64,000 nucleotides of DNA, taken from contig NZ_CP071051.1 in NCBI RefSeq assembly GCF_017161405.1, positions 1,674,001 through 1,738,000 of the forward strand. Reading direction: 5' to 3'. The translations under genes and the position numbers were made by a program. Within the stretch, counting starts at the first letter, position 1; the number at the start of each line of letters is the position of its first letter. The notes beneath the pieces were generated by a model. The model saw nothing but the letters and a program-made list of their open reading frames with translations. It was not told where the DNA came from and ran no database searches. Shown in pieces: positions 17,501-25,524 of this stretch. The DNA comes from Leucobacter sp. CX169. Lineage in GTDB: Bacteria; Actinomycetota; Actinomycetes; Actinomycetales; Microbacteriaceae.

Positions 17501-17939
17501 GCAGCCACCCCTCCTTCCGGTACTCAGTCCCGCGGAGCAGACTGAGATTGATTTGTGGTCCACCGGCGTCGCCCCGGGCGCGCACCCCGTGAGCTTCCTC
17601 AGGCGCTCGCTCGACCGGCGCGGGGTGCTGCGCTCGGACCGGCTGCCGCACGCAGAGAGCGGGCGCCGCATCGAAGTGGCGGGCCTCGTGACCCACCGAC
17701 AGCGCCCGGGAACCGCCGGCGGCATCACCTTCCTCAGCCTCGAGGACGAGGCGGGCATGGTGAACGTGATCGCGAGCGTCGGGGTGTGGACCCGCTACCG
17801 CCGAGTCGCCCGCACGTCCCCGGCGCTCGTCGTGCGGGGCCACCTCGAGCGCTCGCCCCAGGGTGTGGTGAACATCGTCGCCGACCATTTCGAGGCGCTC
17901 GCGGCGCCCGGCAAGACCCGGTCCCGAGACTTCCAGTGA
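14523..17939 (+). CDS. dnaE2: Error-prone DNA polymerase III alpha subunit DnaE2
   Basis: C-family polymerase of 1138 residues that performs SOS mutagenesis with ImuA' and ImuB. Domains: a Pro-rich N-terminal tail (about 1-60), PHP domain beginning ELHAHSSYSFLDGAS (about 64-), polymerase palm/fingers with GRGSAANSAVCYVLGI and the catalytic PDIDVDFD near residues 455-462, HIGIHSGGM-type region (here LGIHSGGMVL), FAESHSISFALLVYLSSW, helix-hairpin-helix region and an OB fold near 1040-1110. It is shorter at the C-terminus than replicative DnaE1 and lacks the tau-binding tail, as expected for DnaE2. Good Shine-Dalgarno (GGAGG). Confidence 0.96.
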   Translation: MGWNNPPLPWSEFERTLSGRAKPTPLPVPEPAGEELPAPAMLAAAGNAPTPPTIPQTTPVTPYAELHAHSSYSFLDGASEPQDLVAEAARLGLSGLAVTDHDGFYGSVRFAEAAAAHPELLTVYGAELSLGLDGPQQGVADPMGSHLLALARGTSGYHRLATAITEAQLAGGEKGRPVYDLEQLAAQANGEWVILTGCRKGAVRGALEREGPAAARRELDRLMHLFGRDNVFVELTDHGHPGDDVRNDRLAELAADTGLPTLATNAVHYARRDGQSIAEAVAAVRARRSLDELDPYLPATGSAHLRSGAAMARRFARYPGAVARTVPLAQDLAFPLRAARPRLPKLPVPDGHSPMSWLRELVAQGVRRRYPRADEATHARIQRELEVIEQKDFPGYFLIVHDIVQRARQLGILCQGRGSAANSAVCYVLGITSVDSIFYQLPFERFLSSMREEEPDIDVDFDSGRREEIIQYVYETYGRRNAAQVANVITYRPKAAVRDAAKALGYSAGQQAAWTRGIERWGSIEKDPSSPIPPAVTALATRLLRAPRHLGIHSGGMVLTDRPVGEVCPIEHARMEKRTVLQWDKDDCAWMGLVKFDLLGLGMLSALQFTFDLVAGATGETWDFDSIPKEERGVYDMLCRADSIGVFQVESRAQMNTLPRLLPRTFTDLVIEIALIRPGPVQGGAVHPYLRRRAGEETVTYAHPALEPVLKRTLGIPIFQEQLMQMAMAVGNCSAEDADLLRRAMGSKRGQERISELKEKLLAGMADNGIAPDAAEQLYCTIEAFASFGFAESHSISFALLVYLSSWCKLHYPAAFLAGLLRAQPMGFYSARTLTDDARRHGVRVLRPDVQHSDVHAALEPLGTSTGAGAPTGLHTCTHPAQDPVGAFDRTAPDTTAEHRRDGGFAVRLGLAEIRGIEQAVAARIVEARRRGGPFLDLADLARRADLDRSRIEMLASADACAGLGLGRREALWGAGPAADNRERYLPGTAASVQPPLLPVLSPAEQTEIDLWSTGVAPGAHPVSFLRRSLDRRGVLRSDRLPHAESGRRIEVAGLVTHRQRPGTAGGITFLSLEDEAGMVNVIASVGVWTRYRRVARTSPALVVRGHLERSPQGVVNIVADHFEALAAPGKTRSRDFQ

Positions 17940-18065
17940 CGGCCGCGCGCCGTCGCGCGCAGCAGGGGCCTGCACCCCACGAAGGAGCTCGAAGCAGGCG
18001 AAGTGCGATGGGAATCGGAGAACTCTTCGCCGAGCCGCACCTGACCCCCGCTGCCGCAAACGAGT

Positions 18066-18078
18066 AGGCTGGCGCGTG
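18066..18078 (+). promoter_or_regulatory. -10 element of a leaderless pncB transcript
   Basis: TAGGCT at 18066-18071 lies six bases before the GTG start, the spacing typical of leaderless actinobacterial mRNAs. A weak -35 (CTGACC, 18041-18046) is further upstream. No Shine-Dalgarno is present. Confidence 0.55.
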
Positions 18079-19418
18079 TGAACGACACCGTAGCCCGGCA
18101 CGCATCGACCGCCTTCTTCACCGATCACTACGAGTTGACGATGGTCGACGCGGCCCTGCAGGCGGGTACGGCCCACCGCGAGAGCGTGTTCGAACTCTTC
18201 GCTCGCCGCCTCCCCGGCGCGCGGCGCTACGGCGTCGTCGCTGGCACCGGCCGCTTACTCGAAGCGATCCAGGACTTCCGCTTCGGCGACGCCGAGCTCG
18301 AGTGGCTGCGCAGTCAGGGGTTCCTCCGCCCCGAGACCCTCGACTGGCTCGCGGACTATCGCTTCAGCGGCGACATCTGGGGCTACCCCGAGGGCGAGGT
18401 GTTCTTCCCGAACTCGCCCCTGCTCGTGGTGCAGTCGAGCTTCGCCGAGGGCGTGCTGCTCGAGACGCTCGCACTCAGCGTGCTCAACGCCGACTCGGCT
18501 GTCGCAACCGCGGCCTCGCGCATGACCCACGCCGCGAACGGCAAGCCGCTCGCCGAGATGGGCTCGCGCCGCACCAACGAGCACAGCGCCGTCACTGCCG
18601 CACGCGCCGCGTACATCGCCGGCTTCAGCGCCACGTCGAACCTCGAGGCCGGCCGCCGCTTTGGCGTGCCGACCATGGGCACCGCCGCGCACTCGTTCAC
18701 TCTGCTGCATGACAGCGAGCGGGAGGCATTCCAGGCACAGATCGACGCGCTGGGCGTCGGCACCACCCTTCTCGTGGACACGTACGACATTGAACAGGGC
18801 GTGCGCAACGCCGTCGAGCTCGCCGGCCCCGGCCTCGGTGCGGTCCGCATCGACTCGGGCGACCTGCCCGTCGTCGTCGCTGAGGTGCGCGACCTCCTCG
18901 ACGAACTCGGCGCGCTACAGACGAAGATCACGGTGACGAACGACCTCGACGAGTACACGGTCGCGGCCCTCGCGCACTCCCCCGTCGACTCGTTCGGCGT
19001 CGGCACCTCGGTCGTCGTCGGCTCGGGAACACCCACGATGGGCATGGTCTACAAGCTCGTCGCCCACAAGGACGACGCCGGGGAATGGGTATCGGTCGCG
19101 AAGAAGTCCCAGGACAAGGCATCTGTCGGTGGACGCAAGAGCGTCAAACGCCGATTCAGCGCGCGTGGGCGCGCGGTGGCCGAGGTCGTCCTCGTCGGGG
19201 ACGGCCCCGCGGGCGCGCCGGAGGGCACCGACCTCGGGGCTTCGGCGCGCGAGATCCTCGTGCCACTGGTCGCCGCGGGCGAGCCGCTGACGCAGCACCT
19301 GGGCGCGGCCGGCATGGAGGCCGCACGCGAACGCCACGCGAAGAGCGTCGCCGAGCTACCGCGCGTCGCGATGAGCTTGACGCGCGGTGACCCGGCGATC
19401 CCAACAGAGATTCGCTAG
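18078..19418 (+). CDS. pncB: Nicotinate phosphoribosyltransferase
   Basis: Converts nicotinate and PRPP to nicotinate mononucleotide in NAD salvage; cytosolic, 446 residues, normal length. Family signatures: FFTDHYELTMVDAALQAG near the start, the phosphate-binding EMGSRRTNEHSAV with the histidine that is phosphorylated in the family (H191-type; here in GTAAHSFTL), VDTYDIEQGV, and the IDSGDLP strand. SFGVGTSVVVGSG closes the barrel. Stand-alone gene between dnaE2 and the convergent ABC importer (18 bases separate the stops). Confidence 0.93.
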   Translation: MNDTVARHASTAFFTDHYELTMVDAALQAGTAHRESVFELFARRLPGARRYGVVAGTGRLLEAIQDFRFGDAELEWLRSQGFLRPETLDWLADYRFSGDIWGYPEGEVFFPNSPLLVVQSSFAEGVLLETLALSVLNADSAVATAASRMTHAANGKPLAEMGSRRTNEHSAVTAARAAYIAGFSATSNLEAGRRFGVPTMGTAAHSFTLLHDSEREAFQAQIDALGVGTTLLVDTYDIEQGVRNAVELAGPGLGAVRIDSGDLPVVVAEVRDLLDELGALQTKITVTNDLDEYTVAALAHSPVDSFGVGTSVVVGSGTPTMGMVYKLVAHKDDAGEWVSVAKKSQDKASVGGRKSVKRRFSARGRAVAEVVLVGDGPAGAPEGTDLGASAREILVPLVAAGEPLTQHLGAAGMEAARERHAKSVAELPRVAMSLTRGDPAIPTEIR

Positions 19419-19436
19419 CGCCGAGCGTCGGCCGCG

Positions 19437-20537
19437 TCAACCACGCGGACCGACCGTGACCGGCTCGGGGATGAGCGTGATCCCCACCCGGTCACCCGGC
19501 CGGAACGTCGTCGACGCACTGTGCTGCGAGGCGAGCGTGCTCCCGTCAGGAAGCTCCACGACGGTGCGCCGAATCGCCCCGAGAAAGCCGGACGTCAGGA
19601 CAACCGATTCCGCGGCCCCCGCCCCGCCCCGCGTCGGGCCCAGCACGACATTTTCCGGGCGAACGTAGGCGGTGACCTGACGGTCGACACCGCTCGAGGC
19701 GCCTCCGGGGTCCGGCAGCGCGGGCAGCGCCCCGCCGAGCACCGTGACCACCGAACCGTCGAGCACACCGGAGACCCGGTTCGACAGCCCGACAAAGTCG
19801 GCAACAAACGCCGAGCTTGGCCGCCGGTACAGCTCCTCGGGGCTCCCCAACTGAGCGATGCTCCCCCGGTTCATGACCGCCACCCGGTCCGAGATCGCGA
19901 GCGCCTCCTCCTGGTCGTGGGTCACGAAGATCGTCGTGATGCCGAGTTCCGTCTGGATCGAGCGAATCTGGTCCCGCAACAACACCCGCACTTTGGCGTC
20001 CAGCGCCGACAACGGCTCGTCGAGCAATAGGGCGCGCGGCCGAGTCACGAGCGCACGGGCGAGCGCGACCCGTTGCTGTTGGCCGCCGGATAGCTCGTGC
20101 GGGTACCTCGCCGCGAGGTGTCCGAGTCCCACAACATCGAGCATCTCGCCGACTCGGGCACCGCGCTCGACGCGCGGAACCCGACGCATCCCGAGGCCGA
20201 ACTCGACGTTGCGCGCCACGCTCAAATGCGGAAACAGGGAGTACTGCTGAAAGACCATGCCGATGTCGCGACGGCTCGCCGGCACGTCGGTGACATCGAC
20301 CTCTCCGATGCGCACGCGTCCACTGGTCACCGGTTCCAACCCCGCGACGCAGCGAAGCGCCGTCGTCTTCCCGCACCCGGATGGGCCCAGCAGACAGACG
20401 AGCTCACCCGGGGCGAGCGCAAGATCGAAGTCTCGCAGCACGGCCGTGGCTCCGTAGGCCTTGGTGACGCCTTCGAGCCGCACGGATAGGCCGCCGCCGA
20501 TCGGCTCGGCGGGAGATGGCGTCGGACGAGTAGTCAT
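19437..20537 (-). CDS. ABC importer ATPase, PotA/FbpC-like
   Basis: 366-residue nucleotide-binding subunit of the importer encoded by the next three genes. Walker A GPSGCGKT, Q-loop QQYSLFPHLSV, signature LSGGQQQR, Walker B ALLLDEPLSALD, switch His in VTHDQEEAL. The C-terminal about 110 residues form a TOBE/MOP-type regulatory domain (YVRPENVVLGP region). The CUT1-like set of one ATPase, two permeases and one lipoprotein fits iron, polyamine, thiamine or phosphonate uptake; the substrate cannot be told. Start overlaps the permease stop (ATGA). Confidence 0.9.
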   Translation of the reverse strand: MTTRPTPSPAEPIGGGLSVRLEGVTKAYGATAVLRDFDLALAPGELVCLLGPSGCGKTTALRCVAGLEPVTSGRVRIGEVDVTDVPASRRDIGMVFQQYSLFPHLSVARNVEFGLGMRRVPRVERGARVGEMLDVVGLGHLAARYPHELSGGQQQRVALARALVTRPRALLLDEPLSALDAKVRVLLRDQIRSIQTELGITTIFVTHDQEEALAISDRVAVMNRGSIAQLGSPEELYRRPSSAFVADFVGLSNRVSGVLDGSVVTVLGGALPALPDPGGASSGVDRQVTAYVRPENVVLGPTRGGAGAAESVVLTSGFLGAIRRTVVELPDGSTLASQHSASTTFRPGDRVGITLIPEPVTVGPRG

Positions 20538-21373
20538 GGGGTTGGGTCCTTCTTCGAGACGGAACGAGGGGGTGCCGACGGAGCGCGCCCGCGCCGATCC
20601 AGGCCACTTACCGTGAGCAGCAGGAGGAACGCGCCCACGAGCGCCAGCAGCGAGACGGCGACCGCGACGAACGGATCGGACTTTGAAACCTGTAAGAGCG
20701 CGGTCTGGAGCGTGGTTCGGTTCAGCAGCGATGACACCGTGAACTCGCCCAGCACGATGGCGATCGTGAGGAGCGAGGCCGCCAGGAGGCTTCCGCGCAG
20801 ACCTGGCGCGATCACTCGAACCAGGACCGTGCCCCAGCCCGCCCCCAGCGACTGGGCGGCCTCCGCGAGCACCCGCGCGTCCATCCCGGTGAGCTCGGCG
20901 TTGATCGCCCGATAGACAAACGGCAGCACGAGCACGCCGTAGGCCAGACTCAACGTCCAGGTTCCCGTCGCGCCCCAGTTGCCGAGCACGCGAAAGAGGG
21001 GCGCGAATCCGACGACGAGCACGATAGCGGGAATCGCGATGGGAAGCACGGTGAGTAGGTCGAGCGCGCGCTCCAGGCGCGGAAAGCGCAGATGCACGAG
21101 CACGATCGTCGGGAAGAAGAGGGCGAGCACGATCCCGACAGTGAGCGCCGCCAACACAAGCGAGTTCCCGATTCCCTGCACCAGCGCCCGGGTACTGCGC
21201 GCATTCTCCGGGGCGAACAGCGCACCCCAGTGCTCGAGGCCGTACCCACCGCCCATCTGGCGGAACGTGAACTCGAGCATCGAGAGCAGCGGAATGAGAA
21301 ACACGACGCCGACTCCCCCGATTACCGCGTGGGCGACGCCGCGCGACGGGCGGCCCGGGACCGGCGCCCTCAT
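20534..21373 (-). CDS. ABC importer permease, second subunit
   Basis: 279 residues with about six membrane helices (FLIPLLSMLEF, IGNSLVLAALTVGIVLALFF, LPIAIPAIVLVVGF and others) and the cytoplasmic EAA loop reading EAAQSLGAGWGTVLVRVIAP, which contacts the ATPase. The ATG at 21373 overlaps the stop of the preceding permease gene; the in-frame upstream ATGs lie inside that gene and are unlikely. Belongs to the BPD_transp_1 family. Confidence 0.9.
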   Translation of the reverse strand: MRAPVPGRPSRGVAHAVIGGVGVVFLIPLLSMLEFTFRQMGGGYGLEHWGALFAPENARSTRALVQGIGNSLVLAALTVGIVLALFFPTIVLVHLRFPRLERALDLLTVLPIAIPAIVLVVGFAPLFRVLGNWGATGTWTLSLAYGVLVLPFVYRAINAELTGMDARVLAEAAQSLGAGWGTVLVRVIAPGLRGSLLAASLLTIAIVLGEFTVSSLLNRTTLQTALLQVSKSDPFVAVAVSLLALVGAFLLLLTVSGLDRRGRAPSAPPRSVSKKDPTP

Positions 21374-22215
21374 CGTTGCCACCGCCCGGCGCGACGCATG
21401 AGCCATCCGTAGGCGCACATCACGACGGCCATCACCAGGATCATGCCCAGCGCCAGTACGCCGGCGGAGCCGGCATTGCTGCCCCCGGTCTCACCGATCA
21501 GTGCGGCCCGAATCTGCAGCGGGACGATCTGTGACCCCTGGCTGATCAGCGCCGCCGCCGTGGCATACGAGGAGAAGGCATTCGCGAAGAGCAACAGCAG
21601 GGACCCGAAGAAGCTGGGCGCGAGCAGCGGTCCGCCGACCCGTGTCCAATAGCTCACGCGCGAGCCGCCCAGCGTAGCCACTGCCTCGGCCCATCCGGGG
21701 CGCAGCGCCGAGAATGCCGGGCCGAAGGTAATCACCATCAGGGGAATTTGAAAGTACAGATACGGCAGGATCAGGCCGGGAAGCTCGTACAGCCACACGC
21801 CGTCGGCGAAGAGATCGATCCCCGCACGCTCGCGGAGCGTCACGGTGACGATTCCCTGGATCCCGACCGTCGCGACGAACGCGAAGGCAAGCATGATGCC
21901 GCCGAACTGAGCGAGCACTGAGCTCGCCGCGTCCACGCTCTTGCGTAGCAGCCCGCGCTCGGGGAGGGCGGCGATCGCCCAGCACAGGATCGCGCCGACG
22001 CACGCGCCGATGAGTGCCGTGAGCGCACTCACCCACACGCTCGCCCCGAACGCGTCGAGCGCACTCGGGGACAGCAGCACCGAGAGGTTCGCGAGGGTGA
22101 ATCCGTCGGTGCCGACGAAGCCGCTTCCGACGGCGAGCACGGTGGGGACGCACAGGAAGAGGAAAATGTACAGGACGAAGGGGGTGAGCCCCAGCGCCGG
22201 GAGCAGTCGTTTCAT
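21370..22215 (-). CDS. ABC importer permease, first subunit
   Basis: 281 residues with six or more predicted membrane helices (LTPFVLYIFLFLCVPTVLAV, VSALTALIGACVGAILCWAI, SVLAQFGGIMLAFAFV, GLILPYLYFQIPLMVITF) and an EAA-loop-like stretch EAVATLGGSRVSYWTRVGGP. ATG at 22215 starts with a short basic segment before the first helix. It lies 54 bases after the binding-protein gene and overlaps the next permease by four bases. Confidence 0.9.
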   Translation of the reverse strand: MKRLLPALGLTPFVLYIFLFLCVPTVLAVGSGFVGTDGFTLANLSVLLSPSALDAFGASVWVSALTALIGACVGAILCWAIAALPERGLLRKSVDAASSVLAQFGGIMLAFAFVATVGIQGIVTVTLRERAGIDLFADGVWLYELPGLILPYLYFQIPLMVITFGPAFSALRPGWAEAVATLGGSRVSYWTRVGGPLLAPSFFGSLLLLFANAFSSYATAAALISQGSQIVPLQIRAALIGETGGSNAGSAGVLALGMILVMAVVMCAYGWLMRRAGRWQR

Positions 22216-22269
22216 CGCGGGATCACGGCGAAACGTGGGGCGCCGACGAACCGGCACCCCACGCGTTCG

Positions 22270-23412
22270 CTACTTGATCGCTGCGGCCCAGCGCTCGGCG
22301 AGCACCGCGTTTGCGGCCGCAGTCTGCGCCTCGTCGGGCGAGACCCAGTCGGCACCGCTCGTGCCGAAGGTCGCCGCGTCGATGAGCTTCTCGTCAACGG
22401 CGCCCAACTCGGTCAGCGCGTCAATGCGCACTGGCACCGCGTTGCCTTCGAGGAACAGGGCCTGGGCCTCGTCCGAGAAGATCCATTCCTGCCAGAGGCG
22501 CGCCGCGGCCGGGTTCGGCGCGTCCGCATTGATCGCCTCGTTATAGAAGGAGACGTAAGCGGCACCGGGCAGCACGACCGTCTTCCAGCTCGGCACGTCC
22601 TGTGCCACGGCGACGTTGTTGAACGACCAGTCCAGGACGGCCGGCGTTTCGCCCGAGGCGATGGTTGCCGGGGTCGGATCGAGCGGCAGGAAGTTACCCG
22701 CCGCACGCAGGTCGCCGACGAAGTCGATGCCAGGCCCGAAATCATCGACGCCGCCGCCGTTCAGGGCCGCAAGCCAACCCACCGCGGCAAAGGCTGCGCC
22801 GGCCTGCGTCGGGTCTCCGTTCAGCGCGACCGATCCACGGTAGTCTGCGCCGAGCAGATCGGCGAGCGCCGTGGGCTCGGGGAGCTTGTCCGAGTCGTAG
22901 CCGAGCGACATGATGCCGGAATAGTTGTTGACCCAGAGGCCCTCGGGGTGCTTGTTTGCCGCCGGGATGTCGTCCCACGTCTCCACCTGGTAGGGGGCAA
23001 ACTTCGCGGTATTTTCGAGTGCGACCGCGGTCCCGAGGTCGAACACGTCGGGGGCAGTGTCCTGACCCTGCAGGTTGTCCGCGGCCTGAATCTCCTCCGC
23101 GCTCGAGGCGTCGGGCGAGGCGGAGTTCACCGTAATGTCGTACTTCTCCTCGAATCCGGAGATGATCGCACCGTAATTTGCCCAGTCCTCGGGGAGGGCG
23201 ATGACGTTCAGCTGGCCCTCTTCTTGAGCGGCCTGTACCAGGGCCTCCATGCCACCGAAGTCGGCGGCGCTCTTCGCGGTCGATGCGTCTTGTGTTGCCG
23301 ACACGCTGCCGGCAGCGTCTCCGGACGACGATGAACAGGCCACCAGCGTTCCGCCCAGGACGAGGGCAGTGGTGGCAAATACGGCGGTACGCAAGATAGG
23401 ACGTACAGTCAC
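22270..23412 (-). CDS. ABC importer substrate-binding lipoprotein
   Basis: 380-residue periplasmic-binding-type protein that would be lipid-anchored on the outer face of the membrane. The signal peptide ends in the lipobox LVAC with C26; a Ser/Asp-rich linker follows. The mature part resembles class-II (PotD/AfuA-like) solute-binding proteins: LNVIALPEDWANYGAIISGF, APDVFDLGTAVALENT, VNNYSGIMSLGYDSDKLPEP and a C-terminal EAQALFLEGNAVPVRIDA region. GTG start with GGAAGG upstream. First gene of a four-gene operon with the two permeases and ATPase. Ligand unknown. Confidence 0.9.
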   Translation of the reverse strand: MTVRPILRTAVFATTALVLGGTLVACSSSSGDAAGSVSATQDASTAKSAADFGGMEALVQAAQEEGQLNVIALPEDWANYGAIISGFEEKYDITVNSASPDASSAEEIQAADNLQGQDTAPDVFDLGTAVALENTAKFAPYQVETWDDIPAANKHPEGLWVNNYSGIMSLGYDSDKLPEPTALADLLGADYRGSVALNGDPTQAGAAFAAVGWLAALNGGGVDDFGPGIDFVGDLRAAGNFLPLDPTPATIASGETPAVLDWSFNNVAVAQDVPSWKTVVLPGAAYVSFYNEAINADAPNPAAARLWQEWIFSDEAQALFLEGNAVPVRIDALTELGAVDEKLIDAATFGTSGADWVSPDEAQTAAANAVLAERWAAAIK

Positions 23413-23609
23413 TGAGGAAACCTTCCGTGGGGAGTGTTCGGACCGCCCAACAGGGCGCCTGCGGCCACCGCTTCTGGCGGGAGCCGGTCCGCTCCAACAC
23501 TAGGTTTTCTCAGTAAACGGCAGACAGCCTGCGCGTGAATGAACGGGGCGAATGAGATGCCGAACTGGCGCTGGCGCCTCGGCTCGCACTCGCGGTGGGG
23601 CGAACCGCC

Positions 23610-23885
23610 CTACTTCTTCATCTTTTCGTAGACCTTCTGGCAGTCCGGGCACACCGGGAACTTCTCCGGGTCGCGACCCGGGGTCCACTTCTTGCCGCAG
23701 AGCGCACGCACGGGCTTCCCCGTGAGGGCAGACTCGAGGATCTTGTCCTTGGGCACGTAGTGCGAGAACCGCTCGTGGTCCCCGTCCTCCAGGTGTTCCT
23801 GGTTCAGGAGCTCCTCAAGTTCGCGGTCGAGGACGTCAGTTCCGCCTGCGGGCGAGCCCGGATCGTTGCGCGTAAAGATACCCAT
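23610..23885 (-). CDS. DUF3039 family protein, likely zinc-binding
   Basis: 91-residue small actinobacterial protein with conserved end: H42, C63, C79 and C82 are placed like a zinc-ribbon (CGKKW ... CPDC). The N-terminal 30 residues are acidic and probably disordered; the C-terminus is basic (KVYEKMKK). Function unknown. It is close to but separate from the ABC importer genes (197-base gap). Confidence 0.85.
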   Translation of the reverse strand: MGIFTRNDPGSPAGGTDVLDRELEELLNQEHLEDGDHERFSHYVPKDKILESALTGKPVRALCGKKWTPGRDPEKFPVCPDCQKVYEKMKK

Positions 23886-23946
23886 GACGCCATTCTACGA
23901 CGTCGCTCGCGCAAGGCGCCTGCACGCTCGACGAGAGTTCTACGGG

Positions 23947-25524
23947 TCAGTCAAACATCTGCGCGACGGCAAGCAGCTCGGGGGCGTTGCGGTCAAAGAC
24001 CCGCCCGCCGACAAACACTCCGACGAGCAAGAAGAACGCGCCATACACCACGCCGAACACCAACGCCCCAATCTGGGCGGGGAAGGTCGGTTCGGTGATC
24101 GCCGAGAGGGCGACCCAGACCGGCGGCAGCGCGAGCACGACCGATGCCCCCATCGAAATCGTCTGCGTGAGCGCGGAGCCTGACCCGGACCACTGGGGCT
24201 GCACAAAGGGGCTGTCGCCGGGACGAGTCGTCGGATACGGCGACAACGCCGACGTCACACTCGACACACCGCAGCCGATCAACAGGACCGCCGTCGACAT
24301 GCCGATCACGGCGGGCAGCGGGCGCCAGTCACCAAACACGGCGACCGTGACACTCGAGCCGATGAGTACGACCGGGATCCCGAGCAGCAGCACGGGGACC
24401 ACCCGGCCAAATCGATCGTCTCGGCCCTTGATGCCGCTGGCCACGTGGATCCAGATCGCCGTGGCGTCCGTCGCGACGTCGTTGTGGATGCTCCAGGCAA
24501 GCAGCAGGCAGATCACCGGAAGCGGGATCAGGGCGAGCGCCTGGTGCGGGGCGCCAGCGACCATCATGGCAATCACCATTGCCAACGGCGCGAACGGTAT
24601 TGCGAACAGCGCCACCCGGTAACGAGGGTCACGGAGCCAGTAAGTCACCGTACGCGCGCCGATGAGCGACGAGGGGCGGGCAGAGAATCGTTCGAACCAC
24701 CCGAGCCCGCTGCGCGCGAGCCCGACGGCCACGGGGCGGTCGATGCGCTGCATCGAGACGCGCACCACGAGCACCCAGAGCGCCAGCAGCACGAGGATCG
24801 AGACCAGCGTCACGGCGAAGCGCCCGAGCGCGCCGCCGAGCTCCCCCGCCACCGCGAGGTCGAGACCGCGCAACGCGGCGCCGAAGGGGGTCCAGCCCGC
24901 CACCGCAGCGGTGTCGGCGGCCGAGCGCTCAAGCCCGTCTCCGATCGCGCTGCTCACAACGAAGAACAGCAGCGGAAGCGTCGCGACCGCGATGATGGCA
25001 CCCAAGACGCCACGCACGTCCGCCGCGCGCTCCGACGAGAAGATCAGCTTCGAGGCGCCGGAAGCGGTGCGTCCGAGCAGCGCCGCGAGGACGAGCGTGC
25101 CGAGCATTCCGAGCACCATTGCCCAGGACTGCGACCACCAATCGGGGCGGAACACCGTTAGTGCGATCAGCCACGTGCACACGAACAGGAACGGCCAGGT
25201 CAAGACCGTACTGATGAGCAGACCGAACGCGATCGAACGAGGCGATGCGGGCAACCCCGCGAACTGCCGGGGCTCGAGGTGCGAGCGGTTGAGAAAGAGC
25301 GGCAGCACGCACGCCAGACCCAACACGAACGTCGAGGTCACCGTGTCGAGATCGGCGCGAAGCACGGCATTCCCGTTCGAGAGCGCGCTAGGAGCCCAGG
25401 CGATCGCGACTGCGGCCGCGCCCCCCAGCACGATCCCCAGGAAGATCAGTGCGAGATTGCGGGAGGGGTGGCGAAACGTGTTCGCCAGCAGCGCTAGTCG
25501 GAGTCTGAGGATCGGTGCAACCAC
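23947..25524 (-). CDS. ABC-2 type multi-pass membrane protein
   Basis: 525 residues with about 12 hydrophobic segments in two six-helix halves, joined by a cytoplasmic loop (RIDRPVAVGLARSGLGWFER). It overlaps the 3' end of the ATPase gene by 31 bases and must be its permease partner. The second half carries PRYRVALFAIPFAPLAMVIA and a Pro/Ser-rich external loop. Substrate unknown; exporters of this shape move lipids, peptides or antibiotics. Confidence 0.82.
   Translation of the reverse strand: MVAPILRLRLALLANTFRHPSRNLALIFLGIVLGGAAAVAIAWAPSALSNGNAVLRADLDTVTSTFVLGLACVLPLFLNRSHLEPRQFAGLPASPRSIAFGLLISTVLTWPFLFVCTWLIALTVFRPDWWSQSWAMVLGMLGTLVLAALLGRTASGASKLIFSSERAADVRGVLGAIIAVATLPLLFFVVSSAIGDGLERSAADTAAVAGWTPFGAALRGLDLAVAGELGGALGRFAVTLVSILVLLALWVLVVRVSMQRIDRPVAVGLARSGLGWFERFSARPSSLIGARTVTYWLRDPRYRVALFAIPFAPLAMVIAMMVAGAPHQALALIPLPVICLLLAWSIHNDVATDATAIWIHVASGIKGRDDRFGRVVPVLLLGIPVVLIGSSVTVAVFGDWRPLPAVIGMSTAVLLIGCGVSSVTSALSPYPTTRPGDSPFVQPQWSGSGSALTQTISMGASVVLALPPVWVALSAITEPTFPAQIGALVFGVVYGAFFLLVGVFVGGRVFDRNAPELLAVAQMFD

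Noticed and set aside
14085-18176. A 1363-codon open frame on the minus strand, antisense to imuB and dnaE2
   Set aside because: High-GC genomes leave the antisense frame open by composition. The translation is Arg/Gly/Ala/His/Val-rich without domains, and the plus strand has unmistakable imuB and dnaE2.
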